Assembly (NCBI GenBank): GCA_903933915.1
Contig: CAIZLW010000006.1
Coordinates: forward strand, 33,117-97,116
Direction: 5' to 3'
DNA from: an uncultured beta proteobacterium
Lineage (GTDB): Bacteria > Pseudomonadota > Gammaproteobacteria > Burkholderiales > SG8-41
Length of the DNA: 64,000 bases
The notes under the pieces: model-generated
Told to the model about the DNA's origin: nothing
The model's database searches: none
The model's input: the letters and a program-made list of their open reading frames with translations, nothing else
Shown here: piece by piece, positions 24,541-32,740 of the stretch
Layout of the letters: each line of letters begins with the position of its first letter
How positions within the stretch are numbered: position 1 is the stretch's first letter
Program-made: the position numbers and the translations under genes

Positions 24541-25676
24541 CCACCCCGTTCAACAAGCCGTTCATCATCGGGCCGGAGCTTGATTACATCGCTGATGCGG
24601 TGGCGCGCGGCCATTTGTCGGGTGACGGCCATTACACCAAGCTGTGCCATCAATGGCTGGAGCAGCAGCTTGGCGCAAAACGCGCGCTACTGACGCATTC
24701 GTGCACCGCCGCGCTGGAAATGGCGGCGATACTCTGCGACATCCGGCCCGGCGACGAAGTGATCATGCCGTCGTACACCTTCGTGTCCACGGCCAACGCC
24801 TTTGTGCTGCGCGGCGGTGTGCCGGTGTTCGTCGATATCCGTCCTGACACACTGAATCTCGACGAGAAACTGATCGAGGCCGCGATTACGCCGAAAACCC
24901 GCGCCATTGTGCCCGTGCATTACGCCGGCGTGGCCTGCGACATGGACGCGATCATGGCCATTGCGCGCCGGCGCGATCTGCTGGTGGTGGAGGATGCTGC
25001 ACAGGCCGTGCTTGCCGAATACAAGGGCCGGCGCCCCGGCGCGATCGGCGATCTCGGTTGCCTTTCCTTCCATGAAACTAAAAACGTGATCAGCGGCGAG
25101 GGCGGTGCCTTGCTGATCAACAATCCGGATTTGATCGAGCGCGCCGAAATCATCCGCGAAAAAGGTACCAACCGATCCAAGTTTTTCCGCGGTGAAGTCG
25201 ACAAGTACACCTGGGTCGACATCGGTTCATCGTTCCTACCCAGCGAGCTGATCGGCGCTTTCCTGTGGGCGCAACTGCAGCATGCCGCGGACATCATCGA
25301 GCGCCGCCGCCAGCTATGCGAGATCTATCGCGGGGCGTTGCAGGATCTGGCCGACGCCGGCCTGCTGCAGTTGCCGCAGCCCGAGCCCGAGGGCGTGGCC
25401 GGTAACGGCCACATGTTCTACCTGTTCACCCGCAGCGCTGCCGAACGCGGCGCGCTGCTGGCGCATCTGAAGGCGGCCGGCGTGCACGCGGTATTCCATT
25501 ACGTGCCGCTGCATGCGTCGCCGGCGGGGCGCAAATTCGGCCGCACCGCGGGTGCATTGCCGGTCACTGAAGACCTTGCCGACCGGCTGGTCCGGTTGCC
25601 GCTTTACTACAACCTCGGCGACGATGAGGCGCGCGCTATCGTCGGCCAAGTGCGGCGTTTCTTTGAAAGTCGGTAA
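24537..25676 (+). CDS. wecE: dTDP-4-amino-4,6-dideoxygalactose transaminase WecE
   Basis: A 379-residue DegT/DnrJ/EryC1 family PLP enzyme. The N-terminus (PFNKPFIIGPELDYIADAV, then LSGDGHYTKLCHQWLEQQLG) and LLTHSCTAALEMAAILCDI are the WecE/RffA pattern. The Schiff-base lysine is in SFHETKNVISGEGGALL, followed by REKGTNRSKFFRGEVDKYTWVDIGSSFLPSE. WecE converts dTDP-4-keto-6-deoxyglucose, the product of RfbB, to dTDP-Fuc4N in the cytoplasm. RfbA and RfbB genes lie at the far end of the window. It overlaps the methyltransferase by four bases, and its TAA stop is part of a heptamer repeat. Family identification is strong. Confidence 0.88.
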   Translation: MTTPFNKPFIIGPELDYIADAVARGHLSGDGHYTKLCHQWLEQQLGAKRALLTHSCTAALEMAAILCDIRPGDEVIMPSYTFVSTANAFVLRGGVPVFVDIRPDTLNLDEKLIEAAITPKTRAIVPVHYAGVACDMDAIMAIARRRDLLVVEDAAQAVLAEYKGRRPGAIGDLGCLSFHETKNVISGEGGALLINNPDLIERAEIIREKGTNRSKFFRGEVDKYTWVDIGSSFLPSELIGAFLWAQLQHAADIIERRRQLCEIYRGALQDLADAGLLQLPQPEPEGVAGNGHMFYLFTRSAAERGALLAHLKAAGVHAVFHYVPLHASPAGRKFGRTAGALPVTEDLADRLVRLPLYYNLGDDEARAIVGQVRRFFESR

Positions 25677-25756
25677 TTAGTAATTGGTAAATGGTGACTG
25701 GTAATTGGTAAAGGTGCGTTACGCCACCAGTCACCAGTCACCAGTCAATAGTCACC
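25672..25756. repeat. Inverted tandem heptamer repeat (GTAATTG/GTGACTG), relative of the octamer family
   Basis: The left arm (25672-25712) runs in 7-base steps such as GTAATTG, GTAAATG, GTGACTG. The right arm (25726-25756) is ACCAGTC repeated three times plus AATAGTC ACC. The arms can pair. The repeat includes the wecE stop codon and ends five bases before the MBOAT start. The word resembles the octamers elsewhere but the period is 7. Confidence 0.75.
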
Positions 25757-25761
25757 AAAAA

Positions 25762-27309
25762 ATGCTCTTCAACTCCCACGCCTTCATTTTCCTGTTCCTG
25801 CCGCTGACGCTGCTGGTGTTTTTCGCGCTCGGCCGCTTCAGCGCCAAGCTGGCCGCGGGATGGCTGGCAGCGGCATCGTTGTTTTTTTACGGCTGGTGGA
25901 GCCCGGCTTATGTGGCGCTGCTGTTGGTTTCGATCCTGTTCAATTTCACCGCCGGCAGCGCGATTGTGCGTGCTGTGTCCGATCCGCGCTACAGCAAGCG
26001 GCTGCTGACCGCGGCCATCATCGCCAATCTCGCATTGCTGGCGTATTACAAGTACGCAAACTTCTTTGTTGCCAACTTCAACGCCGTCACCGGTGCCGGT
26101 CTGGGGGTTGCCGAGGTGATGCTGCCGCTGGGCATTTCATTTTTTACCTTTACTCAGATCGCTTTCTTGGTTGACGCCTACCAGGGCAAGGTGCGCGAGT
26201 ACAACCTGGTGCATTACGGCCTGTTCGTCACCTATTTTCCGCACCTGATCGCCGGGCCGATTTTGCATCACGGCGAAATGATGCCGCAGTTCGCGCAACG
26301 CGAAATCTACCGGCCGCAATACGACCTGATCGCCGCCGGCCTGACACTGTTCGTGCTGGGGCTGGCCAAAAAGGTATTGATTGCCGATGGCGTCGCGCCG
26401 TACGTGGGGCCGGTGTTTGATGCGCCAGGCGCCGGTGTCACGCTGACTTTCCTCGAAGCCTGGTGCGGTGCGCTGGCCTACACCTTCCAGCTCTATTTCG
26501 ATTTCTCCGGCTATTCCGACATGGCGGTCGGCCTATCGTTGCTGTTCGGCGTGCGTCTGCCGGTGAATTTCCATTCGCCGTACAAAGCGGTCAACGTCAT
26601 CGATTTCTGGCGGCGCTGGCACATGACGCTGTCGCGGTTTCTGCGCGATTACCTGTACGTGCAGCTGGGCGGCAATCGCAAGAGCCGGGTGCGGCGTTAT
26701 ACCAATCTGCTGCTGACCATGCTGCTCGGCGGACTGTGGCACGGCGCCGGCTGGACCTTTGTGCTGTGGGGCGCGTTGCACGGCGTTTATCTGGTGATCA
26801 ACCACGGCTGGCGCGAATTCCGCCGCCGCCTCGGCCACAACCTGCACCGTTCGACACCATGGGGCCGCCGTGCCGGCTGTCTGGTGACGTTTATTGCGGT
26901 GGTCATCGGCTGGGTGTTGTTCCGAGCGCCGGATATTGAAACCGCAATCGCAATCCTGCGCGCAATGGCCGGTTTTAACGGCCTGGTGCTGCCCGAGTCC
27001 TGGCTGGCGAAGACCGGTGGTTTGGGCGCGACATTGGCCGCGCTGGGCGTCGATTTCGGCGCCACGCCGGCGATGACGCGCACCGGCGTGTTGCACTGGA
27101 TCTGGGTCCTGCTGCTGGTGGTCTGGCTGGCGCCGAATACCCAGCAGATCATGGCCGCGGCGAAACCCGCGCTAGGCGTGCCTGAAGAAGGCCCTTCGCC
27201 GATACGCTGGCGGGTTGCGCTGCCGTGGGCTGCTGTCACGCTGGGCCTGATGCTGGCGGTGATCGTCAATCTCGGCCGCCATTCCGAGTTTCTGTACTTC
27301 CAGTTCTGA
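25762..27309 (+). CDS. MBOAT family O-acyltransferase (AlgI-like)
   Basis: From the ATG at 25762 (MLFNSHAFIFLFLPLTLLVFF) the protein has 515 residues. Upstream in-frame codons come from the heptamer repeat and are rejected. It is a polytopic membrane-bound O-acyltransferase. It has the AlgI-type YYKYANFFVANFN, LPLGISFFTFTQIAFLVDAYQG, FPHLIAGPILHHGEMMPQF, DFSGYSDMAVGLSLLFG, and FWRRWHMTLSRFLRDYLYV followed by GGLWHGAGWTFVLWG, which contains the catalytic His. Such proteins carry acetyl groups across the inner membrane to modify exported polysaccharides. The next gene, a one-base-overlapping SGNH-like protein, is the expected periplasmic partner. The target glycan is unknown. Confidence 0.9.
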   Translation: MLFNSHAFIFLFLPLTLLVFFALGRFSAKLAAGWLAAASLFFYGWWSPAYVALLLVSILFNFTAGSAIVRAVSDPRYSKRLLTAAIIANLALLAYYKYANFFVANFNAVTGAGLGVAEVMLPLGISFFTFTQIAFLVDAYQGKVREYNLVHYGLFVTYFPHLIAGPILHHGEMMPQFAQREIYRPQYDLIAAGLTLFVLGLAKKVLIADGVAPYVGPVFDAPGAGVTLTFLEAWCGALAYTFQLYFDFSGYSDMAVGLSLLFGVRLPVNFHSPYKAVNVIDFWRRWHMTLSRFLRDYLYVQLGGNRKSRVRRYTNLLLTMLLGGLWHGAGWTFVLWGALHGVYLVINHGWREFRRRLGHNLHRSTPWGRRAGCLVTFIAVVIGWVLFRAPDIETAIAILRAMAGFNGLVLPESWLAKTGGLGATLAALGVDFGATPAMTRTGVLHWIWVLLLVVWLAPNTQQIMAAAKPALGVPEEGPSPIRWRVALPWAAVTLGLMLAVIVNLGRHSEFLYFQF

Positions 27310-28460
27310 TGTCACCGCGCGCATACATTGCTTGGGTGGTTGGCGGATGTCTGGCGCTGCTGGCGCCGGTGCTGATATTAAATCTGATGTTGCTGGCCAA
27401 CGACCAGCGTCATGACAAAAACCGTCTGGCCAGCCGCTGGCAGCAGGAATCCGGCGGGGTGACCTATGCGCCGCCAATCACCAGCAATCGCGCATTCAAG
27501 ACGCTGCGGCTGGCCGACCGCCTGCCGGAGATCAATACATTGGTGTTCGGCTCTTCGACGGCGATGTCGATCACCGCCGATGCATTGCCGCCAGAACTGC
27601 GCGCCTACAATTTTGCGCAAAGCGGCAATCCGCTACTCAGCGTGATCGGCGAAGCAACTTACGTGATCACCCATTTTGGTGATCACGTGCGCTGGCTGGT
27701 GATCCCCGTCGACTGGTCGATCGGATTCGTTTACCAGAGCGGTGCGCCGTATTCCGCAGATCTTTCGCCGGGAAAAGTTGCTCCCCCGTCCGCGCTGCCT
27801 CTGGCCACTCGCATGCGTGAAGCGCTGAGTCTGCCCCGCATCAGCACGTTGGTGGGCATATTGCGCGAAATTGCTGTTGCAAAAGACCGTGCGGCGCTGG
27901 CCCGACACTTTTTTACCGACGCCGCGGGCGATCCATACCCCTGTGCCGAAGGTGGAACTGCCCGCGACTTCGATGTGACCTTCCGCGGCCAGTGCGCGGG
28001 TTTCCGGGCTGACGGCAGCGCGACCTTCGCCGATCAGAAGCGCATCAGCGCGGTCACGGCGGCGGGTGTGATTGCGCAGGCGGCCAGCGCGTCATCGCAA
28101 TATGCCAGAGCGCTGGACCGCACAGCGGGACAGCCTGATGCGGAACTGCTGAATCATTTGTCGGCGCTGCTGAAGCAGGCGCGGGCCCAGGGCATCCGCG
28201 TGGTGTTTTATCTGCCGCCGCTGATCCCGGGTCTGGATGCGCGGCTGGCGGCTTCCGCACACAGCGGTGAAAAACTCCGCCGCACCAAAGCCGTGCTGGC
28301 GCAGTGGGCGAAGCAGCAGCAGACAGTGATTTTTGATGCCGGCGCCTCCGAGCAGTACGGCTGTACGGCTACCGAATTCATCGATGCGCATCACGCGCTA
28401 CCGGTCTGCTACCGTAAAATCATGGCGCGCCTGCTGGCGCCGGAGCGGTCAACGCCCTGA
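27309..28460 (+). CDS. SGNH-like periplasmic protein, probable partner of the MBOAT acyltransferase
   Basis: From the ATG at 27309, which overlaps the MBOAT stop by one base, the protein has 383 residues. The first part (IAWVVGGCLALLAPVLILNLMLL) is a membrane anchor, so the rest should be periplasmic. An SGNH block I-like Ser lies in VFGSSTAMSITADALP near residue 80. The C-terminal FIDAHHALP provides the Asp-x-x-His of block V. YNFAQSGNPLLS supplies a block II-like Gly. This is the layout of AlgJ/AlgX/DltD-type acetyltransferases that finish O-acetyl transfer with an MBOAT partner. The pairing is strongly suggested by position; catalytic residues are by inspection only. Confidence 0.68.
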   Translation: MSPRAYIAWVVGGCLALLAPVLILNLMLLANDQRHDKNRLASRWQQESGGVTYAPPITSNRAFKTLRLADRLPEINTLVFGSSTAMSITADALPPELRAYNFAQSGNPLLSVIGEATYVITHFGDHVRWLVIPVDWSIGFVYQSGAPYSADLSPGKVAPPSALPLATRMREALSLPRISTLVGILREIAVAKDRAALARHFFTDAAGDPYPCAEGGTARDFDVTFRGQCAGFRADGSATFADQKRISAVTAAGVIAQAASASSQYARALDRTAGQPDAELLNHLSALLKQARAQGIRVVFYLPPLIPGLDARLAASAHSGEKLRRTKAVLAQWAKQQQTVIFDAGASEQYGCTATEFIDAHHALPVCYRKIMARLLAPERSTP

Positions 28461-28481
28461 ATCGGAATCTGCATTCATTCA

Positions 28482-29906
28482 ATGACCGATACTGAAATCC
28501 GCAACGAGACGCCGCGATCCTGGTGGCTGCTGTACGCCGCAGCCGCAGCATCGTTCCTGCCCGCGCTGTTTTTCTATTACGTCGGCGAAGAAGCCATATT
28601 TCCAGTTTCAGCGCTGGAGATGTGGTACCACAATGAACCGGTCCGGCGCCTGTTGCTGGGCATGGATCTGCAGCACAACCCGCTGTTCACCTGGCTGATC
28701 ATTCCGCTGTCGGCGCTGTTCGGCTGGGATGCAATGCTGGTGGTGACGCGCGGCATCGCCATGGCATCCACCGTGCTGACTGGCGTCGCGGTGGCGGGTC
28801 TGGCGCAGTTTCTCTACGGCAACCGCGTATTCAGCGCCGTTTCGGCGGTAATCTATCTGACGCTGGCCGACCTGTTTTTTTACCGCGGCTGGCTGGCTTA
28901 TGTGGATCCGCTGTTCGGTCTGCTGGTGTTCGCCGCGATCGCCGCACTGTGGGTCGCCTGCGAACGCCGCCATGCCGGCTGGCTGGCGCTGGCGCTGCTG
29001 GCACTGACCGGCGCGTTTCTCGCCAAAGCGCTGACCGCCTACGTGTTTTATGCCGGCGCCGCTCTGGTGCTGCTGCTGCGCGGTCACCGCCGTTTCCTGT
29101 TGTCGCTGCCCAGCCTGGTGCTGCATGCCGGCGCGCTGGCGCTGCCGCTGCTGTGGCTGCGCCTGTTTGCGGCCAGCCGCGGCCAGGACGCGCGCATGTT
29201 CAGCGAGATCATCACCAAACTCACGCCGGACAACCTTGTCGATTACCTGCTGAAGCTGGTCGCCTATCCGCTGGAAACGCTGCTCAGTCTGGCGCCGGCG
29301 GCGCTGATTGCGCTGTGGCTGCTGTCACGCCGGCTTCAGTTCTCCCGCGCAGCCACCGATGCCCATCTGCTCACCGCGCTGCTGATCGTGCTGGTCAACT
29401 ATCTGCCGTATTGGCTGGCGCCGCACAGTCATGTGCGTTATCTGCTGCCGCTGTACCCGCTGGCGGGACTGGTGATCGCGCGCGCGTTGTGGCTGAGTGG
29501 AGGTACGGCGCTGGCGACCATCCGCCGCTGGGTCATCGCGCTGATCGTGGTCAAGCTGCTGGTGATGCTCATCGCCTTTCCGCTGTACCAGCAGCACTAT
29601 CGCGGCGCCAATTACCGGCAAGTCGCGCAGACGATTGTTGCGCGCACAACGGGTTATCCGCTGTATTCAGTGAATGTCAGCGCCAGCGGACTGTCGGTTG
29701 CGGCTTATATTGATACGGCGCGGCTGCCCCAGCCGCCGCTGGTGATTCCGCCGGCACAGTGGAGCCAAGGGTTTGTCATCGCCTACGAGCCGGATCCGCA
29801 ACTGGGCGAGATTGCCGAAAAATACCGGTTGGGCGGCAACGATCTTTATCTGTTGTGCCGCGGCGCGGCGTGCACGGCTCAGCCGGCGGAAGGTTTGCGC
29901 AAGTAG
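28482..29906 (+). CDS. ArnT-like integral-membrane glycosyltransferase (GT83/GT39 type)
   Basis: A 474-residue polytopic protein with about twelve membrane segments. The N-terminal periplasmic loop contains GEEAIFPVSALEMWYHNEPVRRLLLGMDLQHNPLFTWLIIPL, with the acidic pair (EE) and His/Pro pattern of ArnT/PMT family enzymes. LADLFFYRGWLAYVDPLFGLLVFAAIAALW and YLPYWLAPHSHVRYLLPLYPLAGLVIARALW are also typical. These enzymes take a sugar from a polyprenyl phosphate on the periplasmic side and put it on lipid A or another glycan. As the last gene of the msbA operon it is the natural terminal transferase for the polyprenyl-phosphate sugar made upstream. Its 3' end overlaps the convergent methyltransferase gene by 28 bases. 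Confidence 0.83.
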   Translation: MTDTEIRNETPRSWWLLYAAAAASFLPALFFYYVGEEAIFPVSALEMWYHNEPVRRLLLGMDLQHNPLFTWLIIPLSALFGWDAMLVVTRGIAMASTVLTGVAVAGLAQFLYGNRVFSAVSAVIYLTLADLFFYRGWLAYVDPLFGLLVFAAIAALWVACERRHAGWLALALLALTGAFLAKALTAYVFYAGAALVLLLRGHRRFLLSLPSLVLHAGALALPLLWLRLFAASRGQDARMFSEIITKLTPDNLVDYLLKLVAYPLETLLSLAPAALIALWLLSRRLQFSRAATDAHLLTALLIVLVNYLPYWLAPHSHVRYLLPLYPLAGLVIARALWLSGGTALATIRRWVIALIVVKLLVMLIAFPLYQQHYRGANYRQVAQTIVARTTGYPLYSVNVSASGLSVAAYIDTARLPQPPLVIPPAQWSQGFVIAYEPDPQLGEIAEKYRLGGNDLYLLCRGAACTAQPAEGLRK

Positions 29907-30748
29907 GCCAGCATGTCGTGGCCGCGGCCGCTCAGCCGCGCCGGCAGGTTGAGGATTTCCGCTGCCAGCTTGCCCAGCGCGTAACACCAGCGCGGGGTAT
30001 TTTCCTTGTCATGGAATTTGACGCGAGCGGTATCGATGCGCGCCACTTCAAAACCGGCGGTGGCGGCCAGTTTTGCCATCGATCGCGGGTTGTAGAAGCT
30101 GATATGGCCGCCGTCGCGTTCCATGTCGAGATAATCCCAGTGCGCGCCCATTGCCGCCGCGGTCCAGCTGGCGGCGTTGCCGGTGCTGATCAGCAGGATG
30201 CCGCCGGGCTTGAGCACGCGCCGGCATTCCGCCAGCAGCGGCAACGGCGTGCGCAGGTGTTCAATCACCTCGAACAGGGTTAACGCGTCCAGCGAGCTGT
30301 CGGCAAAATGCTGTTCCTCGAGCAGTCCGCTACGCACCGGTACGCCGTCCGCGCGCGCGGCCTCGGCAATGCGCGGCGCGGGTTCGACGCCTTCGGCGCG
30401 ATAACCGGCGGCGATGGCCGCGGCGACAAACTGGCCGCGCGAGCAGCCGACGTCGACGACATGCATATTGCCGGGCGTTTTGCCGAGCAGGGTCGCGATG
30501 CGTGCGAGCCGGGTGCGGGCGACCGCCTGGCGGCGCTCCAGCTCGCGGCCTTGCGGCGCATTAAAATCCGCGGCATTGAACTGCGCCATGGTTTCGGTGT
30601 AACGCGCCTCGCTGGCGCTGCTCAGCAGTTGGCCGCAAGCGGTGCAGCGGCGCAGCACGCCTTCGGCAAGCTGTATGGCCGTGTCTTCCAGCGTGGTGTT
30701 GCAGCCGACCGGGCAGGCGCTGACGTACGAGTTAGCGTGATTTTCCAT
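29879..30748 (-). CDS. Class I SAM-dependent methyltransferase with Cys-rich N-terminus
   Basis: A 289-residue protein. The N-terminal segment has CPVGC followed about 20 residues later by RRCTACGQLLS, a four-Cys arrangement that may bind zinc. The Rossmann core has MHVVDVGCSRGQFVAAAIAAGYRAEGVEPAPRIAEAA (SAM motif I), DALTLFEVIEHLRTPLPLLAECRRVLKPGGILLISTGN, and a C-terminal KLAATAGFEVARIDTARVKF. It overlaps the upstream heptosyltransferase gene by 17 bases and the convergent ArnT-like gene by 28. Membership in an LPS core cluster suggests a sugar or lipid-linked target. Its actual substrate is unknown. Confidence 0.8.
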   Translation of the reverse strand: MENHANSYVSACPVGCNTTLEDTAIQLAEGVLRRCTACGQLLSSASEARYTETMAQFNAADFNAPQGRELERRQAVARTRLARIATLLGKTPGNMHVVDVGCSRGQFVAAAIAAGYRAEGVEPAPRIAEAARADGVPVRSGLLEEQHFADSSLDALTLFEVIEHLRTPLPLLAECRRVLKPGGILLISTGNAASWTAAAMGAHWDYLDMERDGGHISFYNPRSMAKLAATAGFEVARIDTARVKFHDKENTPRWCYALGKLAAEILNLPARLSGRGHDMLAYLRKPSAG

Positions 30749-31826
30749 AACCTGTTGTTTTTAAATAATTAATTATAGTAGCTGCGGGCAGATGCTGCAG
30801 ACAGTCGCTGCTGCTGTCGAGCTGTCGTGCACAACCTTCATGACCGCAGGGTACGCAGGTCGCGCGACCCTGCACGAGTTGCACGTTGCCGACGCGCTGG
30901 TCGCCGAGACGCCGCCAGGGATTGCTGTCCGCCGCATGTCCTTTGGGCCACGGCCCCCATTTCACCGGATCGCTGGGGCCGAACAAGGCCACAGTCGGCA
31001 CCCCGGTGGCGGCGGCAATGTGGGTGATGGCGGTGTCGGGGCCAACAAAAAACTGCGCACGGGCAATGAGCGCTGCCGTGCCGCCGAGCGTGAGTTGTCC
31101 GGCGGCATTGATCACGCTGTCAGGCAGCTGCCGGGCGATGGTGGCGACATAGGCTTGTTCCGCAGGGTCGGGGCTGCCGGTCAGCGCCACGCGCATGCCG
31201 TTATCAAGCAGCCAGCGCGCCACCGCAACCCAGCCGGCCTCGTGCCACATCTTGTAGCGGAATTTTGGGTATGGATGCAGCACCGCGAGCACGCCGCAGG
31301 ATTTACCGAGGAGCGCATCGACGGCGGCGGCATCTTCATCACGCCAGGCGACCACGACATCCGCGGTGCCTGCAATGCCGAGTGCGCCGGCGATGGCAAG
31401 GTGGTTGCGCAGGGTATGGGTGTTGTCAGGATCGAACGCCACCCAGCGATCGAGGAAATGCTGTTTCCAGCGCTGGCCGGGACGGTCGACCAGCAATCCG
31501 ACACGCGAGCGGCCGGCGATCCAGGCATACAGCGTCGGCCGGTCGCTCGGCACCAGCGACAGCGCTAGATCATATTGTCGGAACAGGCGCGCCAGCAGCG
31601 CCAGATGCTGCAACAGGCCGGGCCGCTCGGCGACGGTATGCACCGCGGCAATATCCGGGTTGCCCGCAAGAACGCCTTGCGTGCCGGCAAACACCAGCAC
31701 TTCAATCCGCGATTGCGGCCAGGCTTGTTTCAGTGAACGGATCAGCGGGGTGGACAGCAGGACGTCGCCGATGCGACGGGTGACGATGACCAAGATCCGG
31801 CGCGGCGCGGTAGCGATGGCACTCAT
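30732..31826 (-). CDS. Glycosyltransferase family 9 (heptosyltransferase-type)
   Basis: A 364-residue GT-B protein of the WaaC/WaaF/WaaQ type. The N-terminus ILVIVTRRIGDVLLSTPLIRSLKQAWPQSRIEVLV is diagnostic. The C-terminal domain has INAAGQLTLGGTAALIARAQFFVGPDTAITHIAAATGVPTVALFGPSDPVKWGPWP, with the GPDTAITHIA donor-binding loop. Such enzymes add heptose from ADP-heptose to the LPS inner core in the cytoplasm. A four-base overlap with the GT2 gene upstream and a 17-base overlap with the methyltransferase downstream make an operon. Which heptose, or another sugar, cannot be told. Confidence 0.88.
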   Translation of the reverse strand: MSAIATAPRRILVIVTRRIGDVLLSTPLIRSLKQAWPQSRIEVLVFAGTQGVLAGNPDIAAVHTVAERPGLLQHLALLARLFRQYDLALSLVPSDRPTLYAWIAGRSRVGLLVDRPGQRWKQHFLDRWVAFDPDNTHTLRNHLAIAGALGIAGTADVVVAWRDEDAAAVDALLGKSCGVLAVLHPYPKFRYKMWHEAGWVAVARWLLDNGMRVALTGSPDPAEQAYVATIARQLPDSVINAAGQLTLGGTAALIARAQFFVGPDTAITHIAAATGVPTVALFGPSDPVKWGPWPKGHAADSNPWRRLGDQRVGNVQLVQGRATCVPCGHEGCARQLDSSSDCLQHLPAATIINYLKTTGYGKSR

Positions 31827-32632
31827 TGATACTGGCTCAACCCCAGCTGCGCGGTGATCCGTTCCGAAGCGAGCAGGGCATCGAGTTGGCGCTGGTTTTC
31901 CGGCAGCCGGCTGCGGTCATTTTCACGATGCCACAGATGAAACACCGGCGCGGCAAAGCGCGCGTTTTTATGGCGCACACCGGCGTGCAGCAGGCGGATC
32001 ACCAGATCGGAATCCTCCAGGCCCCAGCCTGAATACGATTCATCAAGACCGTTAATGCGAACCAGATCGTCGCGCCACGCCGAGAGGTTGCAGGTTTTGG
32101 CGCCGGCCCAGCGCTGCGGCGCTGAACGACGCCAGTCGCCATCCGGCAGGCGCAGCATCGGCAGCCAGCGGTTGATGTCGCCGCGAAGGCGCGGCAGTAG
32201 CCACGCAGGGAGCCCCCGTTCGTGCAGCGCCAGGTGTTGCGCGAGGGCTTGCCGGGTAAATGCTTCGGATAACAGCATGCGGTTGCCGGACAGAAAATAA
32301 CCGGGCTCGGCCAGCCGGACATGTTGAGCCACAAAATCGCGCGGCGGGATGCAGTCGCCGTCGGTGAACAGGATGTAGTCGGCGCGGGTGGCGGCAATGG
32401 CGCGATTGCGCGCGGCTGCAGCGCGAAAGCCTTGGTCTTCCTGCCAGACATGGCGCAGCGGAAATTTTGCGCGTGCCGCATGGTCCATCACAACCTTGCG
32501 CGTATCGTCGGTCGAACCGTCGTCGGCGACCAGCAGTTCAAAACGCTGATCGGTCTGGGCAAGATAACCTTCCAGCACCGCGGCCAGTGCATCGGGCCGG
32601 TTGTAGGTGGTGACGATTACGGCTGTGCGCAT
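31823..32632 (-). CDS. Glycosyltransferase family 2 with GT7-like C-terminal segment
   Basis: A 269-residue GT-A enzyme. The N-terminus AVIVTTYNRPDALAAVLEGYLAQTDQRFELLVADDGSTDDTRKVV and YILFTDGDCIPPRDFV (DGD as the metal-binding motif) are standard GT2. The C-terminal part WAGAKTCNLSAWRDDLVRINGLDESYSGWGLEDSDLVIRLLHAG resembles the GT7C segment found in chondroitin-polymerase-like and galactosyltransferase-like enzymes. Its stop overlaps the heptosyltransferase start by four bases. It starts next to an octamer repeat. It probably adds a hexose or hexosamine to the LPS core; donor and acceptor are unknown. Confidence 0.85.
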   Translation of the reverse strand: MRTAVIVTTYNRPDALAAVLEGYLAQTDQRFELLVADDGSTDDTRKVVMDHAARAKFPLRHVWQEDQGFRAAAARNRAIAATRADYILFTDGDCIPPRDFVAQHVRLAEPGYFLSGNRMLLSEAFTRQALAQHLALHERGLPAWLLPRLRGDINRWLPMLRLPDGDWRRSAPQRWAGAKTCNLSAWRDDLVRINGLDESYSGWGLEDSDLVIRLLHAGVRHKNARFAAPVFHLWHRENDRSRLPENQRQLDALLASERITAQLGLSQYQ

Positions 32633-32639
32633 ACGGTTT

Positions 32640-32740
32640 GGTGACTCGGAGACTAAGTGATTAGGTGATTAGGTGATTAAGTGATTGGGGGGCTGTCGCC
32701 CGCGGGTTTAATCACTCAATTACTTAATCACCTAATCACC
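32640..32740. repeat. Inverted octamer repeat (GGTGATTA family), copy 2
   Basis: Left arm 32640-32686 has about six octamers (GGTGACTC, AGTGATTA, GGTGATTA twice, AGTGATTG). Right arm 32708-32740 has TAATCACT, CAATTACT, TAATCACC twice. It fills the gap between two same-direction glycosyltransferase genes and contains the TGA stop of the downstream-lying WaaE-like gene. Confidence 0.85.
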
